Shown: positions 11,175 through 23,367 of the stretch, one piece after another
How positions within the stretch are numbered: position 1 is the stretch's first letter
How the letters are laid out: each line of letters starts with the position of its first letter
Origin: Endocalyx cinctus
Lineage: Eukaryota > Ascomycota > Sordariomycetes > Amphisphaeriales > Apiosporaceae
Length of the DNA stretch: 64,000 nucleotides
Direction of reading: 5' to 3'
NCBI GenBank assembly: GCA_001600455.1
Contig: BCKC01000007.1
Coordinates: 673,394-737,393 of the forward strand
Notes under the pieces: generated by a model
The model's database searches: none
Seen by the model: only the letters and a program-made list of their open reading frames with translations
What the model was told of the DNA's origin: nothing
Translations under genes and position numbers: made by a program

Positions 11175-14030
11175 AGTCATGGGGTGAAGTAGCGTTGGAT
11201 TATGATATTGAAAGATGGCCTTCTCCTCGTAATAATTAAAGATCTTTTATGTTTACAATACGTATATCTAATTTAGGGGTGTATATGATGGATAATTTGG
11301 TACGCACCTTGTTATTGAGTAGCCCTTCTGAAGCGAACGACTGTATCTTTACCGGGAACACACCATTACCCCCCTCTAACTCCGCTTTGTTACATTGCTT
11401 CAATACAGAAAAACGTCTGAGGTTGGTTCAAGTCCTTCTTTTCTACACCTTTCCTGTGCCTACCAGTACCTTATACTACTACCGTATAGATAAATATATA
11501 GATTTGGTCCATATCTGAGCCTGTGCCTCTCCCTCTGACCACTACTGATGAAAGGGAGCACGAAGCAGTGTCTAATGGGCAGAAGAGATTGTTCTCTATA
11601 GAGTACTGCTTCTATTGCAAATTCTTCCTTTATATACATAGAATGGGGGAACCATGTACTTGTAACGATCAGGCCATTTTTCTTAGATATATTGTAGGCA
11701 ACAGACAACTAGGTCCGTGTGTGTTTGTCTTACGTTTCACTGTCGCCCATAAAATATGGTAAATTCATATTCATATCACGGTGGTGAAAACAAACCATGG
11801 CGAGCAAACATATAGCATTCTATCTCTATCTTGATAAAAAGCTTTTCAAATCGGAGCTTGGCTATTGAAGAATTATATGCATTTTGCATATTCATCTTCT
11901 GTTCCTCTTTGCTCTTTTGATCTTCTTTCTTACAGTTGGTCCCCTGTCTTGTTCATATACTCTTTATTCTTATCTCTCCCCCTATCCCCCCTGGTGAAGG
12001 CTTAAAAATACTCATATACATAATAACACACACAATAGACGAACAGGATAAATTTATTTCTACTAGTTAGGGTTTTACGATGAATATTAAGTCGCGAGGA
12101 GGGTGGGATATTTACCGCTTACATATTCCCGTCCCACGGTCAAAGATAGCATCAGCCTCCCGAAGTCATGTAACATTACAAAGCAGGGTGATGCCTAGCT
12201 GTATGTATAGTTGAAACGACATATCATTTATTATTGCTGTGATCAGAGAGCTCAGGTCTTGGAAAGGCTATATGTATGTTTTGACACCGTATCCGACTCA
12301 ATAACTTGCAGGAAAGCGTCTAGACCTAACCTAGGGAATACCGGTACTATGTGTAGCCCTAAACAGGTAGATACTTGGATTTTACCATGTATTAAAAAGG
12401 CACCCTTGAAGACGTTGCTATGCCAAATATTTAATATAAATCTCCAAGACACCTACTTACCTATGCAATATTATTACATACGTGCTTATCTTATATATTA
12501 TGCTGTATATTGAAGTCAGCAAGCATGAAGCAGTCAATATTAGGCAGGCTCTTTGATTCTCAACGAAGAATGGTATGACCGGAAGCCGGGGTATTACGAA
12601 AATGATATATCACATCCAGACACTCGATTCGAATCAGCAAGTCGTATGCATGTCATCTCGAGGTGGCCAATGTTTGAGAAGCATCGAAATTCTGAGGTAC
12701 ACCTCGGACCTATTTACGGCCGTGGAATGTAACGCTCTTCGCACGCGTCTTTGAGCCGTGAAGGATACGCTGTAAGTAGTTGAGTGATGTAAGGAAGTAA
12801 GACAAGGGTTGAAGGAAAGAGAAAAGTCGTATAGAAACAAAGATGCATATGTACATACTGTAGTATAACAATGCTCGAAAACTGCTGGGCTTGCCGGAAA
12901 GGGTTACTTTACCATTACTTCCGGACGTTTTCTAAGCAGCCAAGGAACATAGATAGTACATCCTTTAGCGAGTTCCGATTCAGATCACCGTTTCTGGCAC
13001 CTTAGACTACGAGAAAACGGTGAGATGAAATGACTATCGTCTTTTCTTCTTCTGTCTTGTAATTCACGTGAAATAAATAAATGAATGAAAATTCAAACCA
13101 TCGACTTTTGGAATTTTACCATTAATTGGCGTGGTACATATTTGAGTTGTCAGTGATCGTCAAAGTAGTCGCCATTTACAGTTGGCATCGTATGACTGAT
13201 CGCCAGCTGACATGTCCGATTGGGCTGACTGCCGCGCCTCACATGAAAGTACGGATGTATATCGACAGGAAAGTCAATTATTTTTCCTTCTTCAGATTAC
13301 GGCAGATACTCTCGTTTTGATGATACCGCCAGAGTGAAACGTAAACCATCAACTGAGAGTAGAGTACAATCCCCCTAGACTGCCTAGGCTATTGCAGTGT
13401 TTGAACGAGTTCAAGATCATTCTCTTCACGACCTATTAAACTTTTACCGACTCTGAGCTGGTATGAACTCTGATTAGAGTTTGAACTTGAACTTGAACTT
13501 GAACTTTTATTCTGATACATACATAGTAATACCGTCGAATGTGTATACTATATATGTACAGTACTCAGTGCTCGTCAATATAAGGTCTAGAACGGTCGGT
13601 TGGCCAAGTTCTGCAGGATGCACGCGACGCACATCATGCATACTTGTCTACGATAGACAATTGAACTGCAGGCAAATCCTTGTCATATGTTTAAAACACG
13701 CAAGCATACCCCTTCTCCTTAGGTCTGCATCGAGTTAGATTGGTGTTGATGCAGACCGAAGAAACAGAGAGGAGGGGGGGAAAGAAGAAAAATAGAAAAC
13801 GGCCCTAACGTTCTATGCAGGTAGGTTTTTTATGTCCCTCAGTTTGGCTTTTGGAGGGGTGGATCGCAAATTTACATATACATATACTACTACATACGTA
13901 TAGATAAAGACCCGAGGGTATACTTTTCTGACTTATATGTTGCTACAAGCCCCGCGGAAGTCGGAATTCTTTTTTTCCAGCTTTGGTTTTCTTGCTTCTA
14001 TTATGAGAGCAGTTTCGGAGTTAGGTAGAG
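11175..14030. other. Intergenic, AT-rich
   Basis: No supported gene. Open frames at 11249-11762 and 12211-12840 lie across one another on both strands and have no splice or codon support. A small tandem repeat, TTGAAC four times, sits at 13481-13506. The rest is AT-rich unique sequence. Confidence 0.5.
13481..13506 (+). repeat. (TTGAAC)4 microsatellite
   Basis: Four tandem copies of the hexamer TTGAAC followed by TT. It sits in intergenic DNA and produces an artificial Asn-Leu repeat in one reading frame, which should not be taken as a gene. Confidence 0.9.
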
Positions 14031-14346
14031 TTGTACTTATTGTATAAAGAGTGTTCCGCAAACTGGAGTTGTCAAGTAAGCCTTACCTTGTGGAGATGGA
14101 TCATAGATCGAACCATCCATCGTCGTTCTTTATCGACAAGAATATTATCTTGCCTAATCAGTTTAACGTTTAACCCCTCCTCTAGGCTATATTCCAAGAA
14201 TCGCCAGGTACAATTTTTAGGCCTTGCCTTATAAAAGGTTTGCACTTTTGCCAGCTTCAGCCCCCGCGCGAGCGTGATTATACTAATCTCCATCACTAGT
14301 TCCGTTCCGGAGACATCTTTTGACTTGCGTATAGAAAAAGGTTCTG

Positions 14347-14922
14347 ATGGTAAGTAAATTTTATGTAGATACTGGTCGACTGAACATAATTTTTTTTTTT
14401 AAAGACTCGAGTTTAGAAGTTGATGCTTACGAGAGTAAGATTCATGAACAGTCAAGTCCACAACACCATGTCCAAACCAACGCGAAGGATTTGATTCATT
14501 CCCAGACACTCTGGATTTTGATCTTCAAAGGTCACCCTCGGGATATCCAGAGTACTAGGGCCACAGAACTCTGTATAGTATTCGACGATGACGAGAGCAA
14601 AAACCTGACAATCCGGCTACGGGGGGAACAGCCGTGCCTGAGCGTGACAGAATCTTGGCATCAGTCCCAGCCGCGGTCTCGGCCTCACTTCTATCGTCGA
14701 CTTGCCGTTTCAACACTAAGGACAGGAACCGACGACGATTCAAGGCTGAGGGATACAATCTGGCGTACAAGAGTGAACAATACTGAACGTGATTGGAACT
14801 ACCATAGTTGGGTAGGGGACGTTTTGACAGAACTGCAAAATGAGGGTCTCATCACGGTCGACGAAGGCGATAATGCTTTGAATAGCATGGTGAATTATAT
14901 CTCACAAGCCCCTTGGCGATAA
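14347..14922 (+). CDS. Uncharacterised fungal protein, 5' end unresolved
   Basis: The frame is open to a TAA at 14920-14922 and its C-terminal half reads as a real protein, with RDWNYHSWVGDVLTELQNEG near the end. That Trp-Val-x-Asp-helix pattern resembles the C-termini of small uncharacterised fungal proteins I recall, but I cannot name the family with certainty. The ATG at 14347 is immediately followed by GTAAGT, and a perfect intron can be drawn from 14350 to 14404 (CTGAAC branch, TTTTAAAG acceptor). If it is used, the true N-terminus lies upstream, where a compatible frame stays open back to about 14236 but contains no ATG, so another exon would be needed. I therefore give only the supported block. 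A pseudogene lacking its 5' end is possible. Confidence 0.5.
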   Translation: MVSKFYVDTGRLNIIFFFKDSSLEVDAYESKIHEQSSPQHHVQTNAKDLIHSQTLWILIFKGHPRDIQSTRATELCIVFDDDESKNLTIRLRGEQPCLSVTESWHQSQPRSRPHFYRRLAVSTLRTGTDDDSRLRDTIWRTRVNNTERDWNYHSWVGDVLTELQNEGLITVDEGDNALNSMVNYISQAPWR

Positions 14923-16395
14923 GGAAAGGATGGGAAGAAGAGGAAGAAAGTGATCACGCAAAGAGACTGATGACGAGCGTAACGACTGGCGACATTGAAG
15001 GAGCAACATACTCCTGCCTGAGTGATAGATGGGCTAGACGACGAGGACATGATGATTGACAAGATGTTCAAGAGACCCCAGCAACAACACTGGCTCGAAA
15101 AGTCTTACAGATGGATCCCGTCATCGCGACTCGTTCGAGGTCTTGGTTGTGGATAAGAGAAGACGGTCCTAATATATGAGAATGCTAAAGAAGAGGATAA
15201 GGCTGTCAAAATCCATCTTTGGCCAGTATCCCCTAGTCTGCTTCATTTGGAAGAATGATAGATTGATGTCATGAAGATCTGGACTATCTACATACAAGTA
15301 ATAGGGGATACGGGACCGCGGCAGCACGTTCTTCTACCCTGTTAGCCTCTGGGAGACAGATTATTGGCCCGTCATATTCAAAAAGAAACGCCTAGGGAAG
15401 GACAAGAACCCACTGGAGAAGTGATGAACAAGATGATGAGGATGAGAGATGAAGTCACGTATTGTATGTGGGAACTATGAAATTAAGGATCTACAGTACA
15501 CTGTAAGCTAGGCATATACAAATACAGTGTATTTGAAGTTAATGTTTAATAGAAAAGAACTTGATATCACAATAATAATGTACGCATATATCGGTAATGT
15601 ATACTGCCTATATACATATATACCTAGGTAGGTACATATCGTGTTTAGTATACCTACCTAGCTGCCTACCTAGGTACCTAGCTTATGTAGGCTGGTAGGT
15701 ACTTAATAATTAGTTTCATACCTTAAAATAGAAGGAGATCGAGGCATGGGGGGGAGTTCTCTACAGTAGCGTAAAATGTTGACGCGTTCACTAAATAAAG
15801 CTGACGAATACTGGATACAGTACTAAAATAACGCCTACTGTGGCTGGGTAAATACATAGACAAGCTGACAAGTCTGGTTGGTTGATTCAAGAAGATTAGT
15901 ACCACCTAGGTACCTACCCTAGGTACGAGGTAGTGGACTATCTGACCTAGCAGTTTAAGTACTTACGTAGGTAGTAGGTATACTGCTTAACGATGGTTGG
16001 ATAAAGACCTAAATTTGTACCTTGAAAGCCAAGACGTTAGGGAAGAAAGGCCACCTTCACGTTGCTCATCATTACCTGTATGGATATTTGCATAAATCAA
16101 GTTCTATGTTCTATTCTAACCCACCCAGCGCCACCTAGACACACGTATTCCCTAGATGTTCATTCTTTAATAATTTCATTCTTCATTCAACTCGCAGACA
16201 CGTTTTGTCTCATCTTTCATTTAAAATATTTCCCTTGTATCCGATCAATTCAGTTGATCAGTCTTGATTTATCAAGGAATTCAAATGAGATCCTACTAAT
16301 TGATTCATCGTTTCTCTTCTGTACATTACTGTCTCTCTCTCTCTCGTTCCTAGATATTATCACGGCATCTCTCGAGCCGACAAGGCGTTTTGATC
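14923..16395. other. Intergenic with decayed coding-like DNA and palindromic repeats
   Basis: From 14923 to about 15480 the base composition stays close to that of the preceding gene, and a short frame at 15049-15156 (36 codons with stop) has coding-like composition, but no complete gene can be built. From 15600 to 15980 the DNA is dominated by imperfect TAGGTACCTA units. The last 300 bases are the AT-rich leader of the Kex1 gene, with a CT-rich tract near 16330. Confidence 0.5.
15615..15975. repeat. Cluster of TACCTAGGTA-type palindromic units
   Basis: Several overlapping imperfect copies of the self-complementary decamer TACCTAGGTA and its variants occur here, for example near 15622-15632, 15660-15680 and 15906-15925. 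The same units recur elsewhere in intergenic DNA of the window (about 24150, 35670-35705, 45950, 54680-54700, 58447, 58625). Only visual counting was possible. Confidence 0.7.
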
Positions 16396-18396
16396 ATGGC
16401 TCCTTCGTCGCTCTGGAGTTCTAGGCGAATCGCCACCGCTCTACTCTATACCCTCAGCTCGTCGTCTTTTTCATCTGTAGCTGCAGCAGGAACTGCTGCT
16501 GATTACTATGTTCATCATCTACCCGGTCAGCCCGAGGGCGATAGGATAAAAATGCATGCTGGGTAAGTTTCTCATCTCCCTCTCTGTTCGGCTGTCTTCC
16601 AAACTCCTAGACGGTAAGAAGTATAACTAAACCATACTCTCTCCCTCAGTCATGTTGAAATCGATCCTACGCACAATGGAAACATGTTCTTCTGGCATTT
16701 CCAAAACCAGCATATTGCCGACAGACAACGAACCATCATTTGGTTAAACGGTGGCCCTGGTTGTAGTTCCGAAGACGGTTCCATAATGGAAATAGGTCCA
16801 TACAGGTTGAAGGACGAGAATACTCTAGAATACAACAATGGATCCTGGCATGAGTTTGCCAATCTCCTCTTCGTAGACAACCCGGTCGGTACGGGCTTCA
16901 GCTACGTTGATACCAACAGTTATGTTAAGGGACTGGACCAGATGACGGAGCAGTTTATAACCTTCCTTGATGAATGGTTCAAGGTATTCCCAGAATACGA
17001 GCACGACGATCTTTACATCGCCGGCGAATCTTTTGCTGGTCAATACATTCCTTACATATCCAGAGGCATCCTTGACCGAAACAAGCAGGCCGGAACGAAG
17101 GCCCCGTGGAATCTCAAAGGTATAATGATCGGCAACGGTTGGATCGCTCCCACAGAACAGTACGAGGCATACTTGACCTATGCTTTTGATAAAGGCATTG
17201 TCGAAAAGGGTTCTCAAATTGCCGGCCAATTAGAGGCCGAATATCGCATATGTCGGAAGGAGCTCTCCACCATCGGCAGCAACCAGATTGATAACCGTGC
17301 TTGTGAAGCCGTCCTGCAGGATATACTCCGTCTCACGCAAACCAAGAACTCGAAGGGCGAATCAGAATGTATCAATATGTATGATGTTCGTCTGAAAGAT
17401 ACCTTTCCGAGTTGCGGTATGAACTGGCCTTCCGACTTGAAGTATGTCACCCCGTACTTGCGCAAGAAGGAAGTAACCGAGGCTCTGCATATCAACCCGA
17501 ATAAGAATACGGGCTGGACTGAATGCAACGGTGCCGTTGGCAATGCCTTCTCTGGCATGGGATCCAAGCCTGCGGTAGACTACCTCCCGGCTCTCCTCCA
17601 GGAGATCGAAGTGCTCCTGTTCTCGGGAGACCAGGATTTAATCTGCAACCACATGGGCACCGAGTCTTTCATTAGCAACATGGAGTGGAACGGCGGCAAG
17701 GGTTTTGAAACTTCGCCGGGTAACTGGGCTCCACGCCAAGACTGGACGTCAGAGGGCGAAGCCGCCGGTTTCTGGCAAGAGGCTCGCAATCTAACTTACG
17801 TGCTTTTCTATAATTCATCGCACATGGTACCCTTTGACTACCCGCGACGAAGTCGGGAGATGCTGGACCGGTTCGTTGGTGTCAACATCACCGGTATTGG
17901 TGGTGCTCCATCCAATTCTTTCCTTGACGGCGAGAAGCTTCCCGACAATACCGTCTCGGGCGTTTCAAACGGCACTTCGGGAACAACCGAGGACGATAAG
18001 CAGAAAGAACTCGAAGACGCCAAATGGGCCGCTTACGAGCGCTCTGGTGAGGTGGTCCTCGCTATCGTCGCTATCGGCGCTGCTGTTTGGGGCTTCTATG
18101 TATGGCGCGCTCGCAGAAGGACGGCCGGTTATACTGGCCTCCCGGCTGTGCACTCCCAGCAGCGTGGAAGCATGGGTGTTGGCGGTAGTGGCACCGCCCT
18201 GGAGAATTTCCGGACCAAGCGCTCGAATCGTGACCTTGAAGCCGGAGACTTCGACGAGAGTGAACTTGACGGTCTCCACTCCCCGGCGGAACCGCATGAT
18301 ATGAACCGTGAACGCTACAGCGTGGGTGATGATAGTGAGGACGAACAAGACGAGAAGGCGGGCAGAAAGAATGGATCGTCGAGTGCCGCGAGATAA
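16396..18396 (+). CDS. KEX1: Pheromone-processing carboxypeptidase Kex1
   Basis: Two exons, 16396-16562 and 16650-18396, encode 637 residues. The 87-nt intron has a GTAAGT donor, an AACTAAAC branch and a CTCAG acceptor, and splits a Gly codon inside the family motif MHAGHVEID. Residues 1-33 form a secretion signal. The serine carboxypeptidase triad is visible: Ser183 in GESFAGQ, Asp385 in SGDQDLICN and His447 in NSSHMVPFD, and the substrate-site block [10 protein letters not shown] is intact. A single membrane helix lies near 523-541 and is followed by a basic stop-transfer and a long acidic cytosolic tail, as expected for a trans-Golgi type I protein. Kex1 removes C-terminal Lys/Arg left after Kex2 cleavage of secreted precursors. 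The gene converges on the MIZ-finger gene, with 966 bp between stop codons. Confidence 0.96.
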
Positions 18397-19362
18397 AGGA
18401 GAATGCAAACCAGTAGGATCGTAGATAAATTCTCTTCTGGGCGGATAGCAAAGAGGTGATCAATACAAAAGAGGTTTGGTAATGGGGAAATTTCGAATAA
18501 AATAAAAGCTTCGCAACCCCCTTATAAGAAACTTCCTTTTGGCATGGCGTGGCATGGCATGGCGAGTGAAGACCTTTTCCTATTTATTTATTTTTTTTTT
18601 TTTTAAATCGCCTTTCGTTATTGGGAGGAGTTTTTATCGGATTGGATATTTCATCTGTCTTTTTTATCTCTGTGCACTTGATACATACCTAACTCTGGCG
18701 TAAATGTATATTTTTAAACACCTCATTTACAACTAGTCTTGATACATCTTAGGGCTTCCTCACAATACTATTCGATAGTTGAAAAGAGATATGGCGAAGT
18801 GAGAAAATACTGAAACATTTCTATTTATCCCACTCCCTTGGCTTTTTTCTTATTATTTCTTTTCCCATATTTCTCCTGGGTGAAGCAGAATTGTAGTTGA
18901 AATTTCCGTACATCGTGGAGAAGAATCAAAGTATCACTTTCCTTCCCTAGCTCCGGTTTTATGTTATGCCCGGTTGCCAACCTATCCTTTCTGGTGCCCC
19001 TTTTGAAGAGATATGAGGGGGCAAAGTCCAAAACTCCACGCTTAACTACTCGAACAAAACAAACACACTGATTAAATACTGCTTGGGTATTAAACACATA
19101 TACGATTACCATCAACATAGAATTCCACCGAAGTGAACATATTAAGGGGGGGTATATACTTTCTCCGTTTTCCATTCATCTCTTCGTATGTAACCTTCGT
19201 AATGAAAACGCCGTAACACAATGCCATGAAATATTAAAGCACAAACATGATGATTCAGTTGACATACGTGAGCCAAAGTGCATCGGCGAAACAGAAAATA
19301 GAGACAACCTTGAATCTAGAAATAACAAGGAACAAAAGTGTGGGTGTAACGATTGATCGATT
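18397..19362. other. Convergent 3' intergenic region
   Basis: This holds the 3' ends of the Kex1 and MIZ-finger genes. A short imperfect repeat of GGCATGGC units is visible at about 18541-18563, followed by a T-tract near 18591-18604. Open frames at 18825-19376 show no coding character. Confidence 0.5.
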
Positions 19363-22300
19363 TCAATCAATTTCAATCACTTCACGTACTTCTGCTATGA
19401 CTGGATTCACAGAGTGTGCTCTATTCGTGTCATCGTTGCCATCGCCGTCGCTGCCGACATCGCTATCTTCGCTGCCAACCTGTTTTGGTTTCCAGGTTCC
19501 ATCCGCCGCTACTATGATAGACTTAGTCCGTAGTTGGCCTTCCCTCTGGAGTTGAGCATGGACCTCGACCAAAAATCCATCGATGCACAGATTGTAGGGA
19601 CGGGCATCGGAAAAGCACAAGGGGCACTTCCATTTGTCGATAAATGAGGGTTCTGGGAAACAACTCTTGCATTCCCCGTTACTATTGCAGCTGCACGATT
19701 TTTTCCCGAGTCGACTGTTGAGCCAGGTCTCAAGGTCGAAACATTCGAGATGAGTGCACGATTTGCCCCGCGCCGGAATCTGGAAAATCATGGCCGTGAA
19801 GGGGTCCGCTAGGTCGATGGACATACCGTCTACAGACATGCTGAGTTCGTCATCATCGTTATGCGTCAGTCGTTTTTTGACAATTTCTGGGGTTTCTTCC
19901 GGTGATCGGAATGCTTCCGCTTTCACCATTTCAAGGATAGCACTATGACTTAGCACCTCGATAATTTCCACTGCTATGAATGGCCGTAGTTTGTTTGACA
20001 TTCCTTTCTTATCCATCACCGATACTCGGAGCGTATTCTTACCAACGCGAATTATGGGAGAAACCTCCGTTGGTAAGTCTTTGGAATGATGTGCTTTACG
20101 CTTGATGCTTAAGCTGTGATTGTTCAGATCCATGAAAATATGCTCCGGCCAAGTCGTTTCCGAAGTAAACCAACCGTCATCAATGCCAGATGAAGTGGGC
20201 TCTCTGTAGCAACATCGTACGCGGAAACGACGTGACCCGCTATAATATCGGTTTACGGGCGACGTATTTCCGGGGATCATCTCATCTAGGGTGATTCTGG
20301 CGACGTCGTCATCCGACACGTTGAATGAGAATTCGTAAAGATGGTCGTGAGGGGGTATCGGACACGGACCAAGCGCAAGACCTCTGATGGCTTGATAATG
20401 CCTCTCTGATGAAGTAGGATTGCCTAGAAACTTGGGCATTCGTTTTGGACTTCTAAGGTGAGCTTGATGCAACGAGCCCTCGATAGATTTCCTATCGTAA
20501 GGACTGTGTGGGTACTCGTGTAGGCCAATACGCAGATGGGGTGCTGGAATGAGCGTCTGAGACATTGGGACCGTATTTCTCTGCGGCGTATGGCTTCGAG
20601 AGTTATTTACTGGAGCATATTGAGAGGGCAGGAAAGATCCTTGAACTGGCGACTGTCGGGGTGCTGTCGCAGGCGCAAAGTGATAATTACTATTTACGTG
20701 CGCCATTTGTGGGGATCCCATCGAATTCACCGAGCCCCTCCGTGAATGAGGAGACGCAGTCTGGTGAGCGAGATTTGGAAGTGGTGGCGAAGGCTGCCCA
20801 AAGAAATGGATCGGGGAGCCGTACTGCTGCTGGTGAATGCGAGGGATCGGTGCATGAGCCAGTCGCGAATTGACCGCCCCGTTCGACTGCGTGAACTGCC
20901 TATTACTGGGATGATGTTGTTGGGGCGTGTTTTGTTGGAGATTTGGTGGTGGTTGAAAAGGCTGCTGCACCATTGGGGAACGGACTGGTCTATCTCTCGC
21001 CATTTGATAAGGACCTGGGTATGATTCTGCATTGGATTGCAGTATAAAGTGTGCCGGTATGTTGGAGGGTTGAGTACGGACTGGGGCAGAGACCGGGGTC
21101 GGATATGCTTGAGAAGGCACTACTGGCACAGAAGCGCCGGTCACATTAATGTTCGGCGGCGGAGCATGTCGGGGGTAGGTCGTCAGAGACGGGGGCGAAT
21201 TAGGTGCAGGATGGGAGGCCCTCGAAGGCATTTGTGGAGACGACGCTCTCAAGTTTGTCGAATTATTCGGTGATCCCCGGCTGGTATTGGCATGCACATT
21301 GGCGGCATTACTCTTAGCCATAATGCCTCTGTAGCCTTGAATGAGGGAGCTGTTGTACTCGCTGTACTCAGCTAGAGGTTTAAGCGAGAAAGTACCGTCT
21401 GTATTTCGGTGCTCCTGCTGATCGGCGTTGAACATATTTTCCATGAGCAGCCCATACTGATCATCCTCTATACCCAGTGTCCTCCTCGACGCTCGAAACA
21501 TAATACCCTGAAGAATAGGAGAATGAAGCATGAACATGCTGAGGAGCTCGTTCATTAAAATGGGGTAGCGGGCTGTTTGACGGCGTTGGAAGACAATATT
21601 CCAGTTCGGACTAATGCGCGTTAAGAAGATGCGTACCTGGTTGAGCGTAGCCGCGTATGGCTCAACCGCTTGCAGAGCTGGAAAAAGTGCCGGGAAGGTG
21701 GAGAAATATTCAAGATGTCTTGGCCCTATATCCGAGTTGCTCCTCAGAACCGATCCCATGATGGCGAACGCTTGATCGATCTGAGCAGACGAGGCTTGAT
21801 CATCGCTACTAAGAATTTGCTTAAGTATAGGAAGATTTGTTGACCATGTGCAAAATAATTGGTGGAAGACGATGAAGAATAAGTCGCCGGTAGCACAGGC
21901 ATCTTTAAGAAGCTCGTATCGAGGACGCTCAACACGGGCGTCTAGATTTTGCAATCCTCCGCATTGTTGTATGCGAGCCTCAAGGTTGGTAGCAGCTCGT
22001 AATCGCTCTAAGAATTCTAGACGCGGATTTCTAAGAAATGGAGATTTTTATGTCAGTTTCTGCACTATTTCGAAAGACATCTAGCTTTATGTCTTGCTAT
22101 CATTCCCTACAGAATGGTAATGAGAGATTATCACCGACCTTAAGCGCCTTCTCTTCGCCGGGTGATTGGGGGGCAACGGATTCAAAGGCAGTTCTTGTAT
22201 TGCCACCCTCGGTGGGAAAGAAGCATTATTCGCGATCGGAGGCGTATTAGACATTACGTTGGCCGATGTTGTCGGTGAATTTGGCAGAATTGGAGTAACC

Positions 22301-23367
22301 TGCCGAGGAGAAGCTAAGTTTTCGTTGTTGTTATGTCTCATCATTGTGGCCGATCCAGTGTCCCTCTCTCCAACTCCGGCACCAGCCGCACGTGCCGCGG
22401 CGGCCGCGGTCGCAACTCCAGTTTCAGTCGTAGGTATACTCCTCGTACTTGGGTTTGCAACTGCCGGCGATGCCGTGTTGCAATCATTGGTAGCTTCATC
22501 CAATACAAATCGAGCTGTAGTCAAAGCCAAAGTATTGTCGCGAGCCTCGACGGTGGGAGTGGGGTTGGTGACGGGAGCCGTAGCAACAGTAGGGATAGCT
22601 AGTAAGGAATTTGTAGTATTCACTGGACTCCCATGGCGAGCTGCGTCGCAGGGGCTAGGTTCATCGCTCGGAGCAGGTGATAGAAGTACAGTATCAGGGT
22701 TGGGTGAAGTTCTGTTTTATGTTAGCATAGGTGGTTAGCACTGATCATTTCTTCCGATATATGTTACCGCCGTTGGTACTATCCATTTGCAGATAGTGAT
22801 GAATGCGGCATAGAGGTTGACGGTTGCTTACATGAGATACGACTGGTGTGGCAGAGTTAAGGTTTGCTTTTGATGTGCCAGTGAATGCTTATTATTAGAT
22901 GCTGACAATGAAACTACGGGAGGGATAGAAGATGGGGCTGAGAGAGGTTCGGGCCTTGAAGCTGAAGTTGACAGGGGGTTCGTAGTACTCGTATCGATCG
23001 CGTTTGCATTTGCGTTGATAGTGGTGCGAGATGAATTTGTTGCGGTAGAAGGTACGGAAGGACATGTCAAATCGATGTTAATAGAATCATGAGTGGATAA
23101 ATTGCTGCGTTGCTGCTGCGTTGCAAACTTCTCGGGCTGATTTGGTATTGTTACTAGCATCGGTTGCTGCTGTTGGTGCTGCGAATAACTGGGTGGCCTT
23201 GGGGTGGGATTCACAGGTTTGGCATTGGCAAGCCAAGCGGGTTGTCTCCTAGCACCGAGCCAGGCGTTCAAGGTCGAATTCGAGGCGGCGACTCGTTTCC
23301 CATCATTAAAATTCCCACTAGGATTCTGTGTTGACTCATTTGAACCTCCTCCACCAGTTGGCGCCAT
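19363..23367 (-). CDS. SP-RING (MIZ) zinc-finger protein, putative SUMO E3 type
   Basis: Three exons on the - strand, 23367-22832, 22711-22139 and 22030-19363, would encode 1258 residues. Intron 1 has a GTAAGC donor and a GCTAAC branch with an AAACAG acceptor. Intron 2 ends in TTCTTAG but its best in-frame donor is GTCGGT, which is weak; that junction is the least certain part. The N-terminal half is low-complexity (Asn, Ser, Thr, Pro, Gln). The C-terminal finger begins near residue 1128 with CTHLECFDLETWL, continues to WKCPLCFSDARP and is followed by IDGFLVEVHAQL, the usual fungal layout of MIZ fingers. Proteins with this finger are often SUMO ligases or transcription cofactors; which applies here is inference. 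Four extra cysteines (about 1149, 1151, 1157, 1160) sit inside the finger. The start is the ATG at 23367; an upstream in-frame TTG is ignored. Confidence 0.85.

Noticed and set aside
12625..12640. GATTCGAATC resembling a tRNA box B
   Set aside because: No matching box A, anticodon arm or acceptor stem can be built around it.
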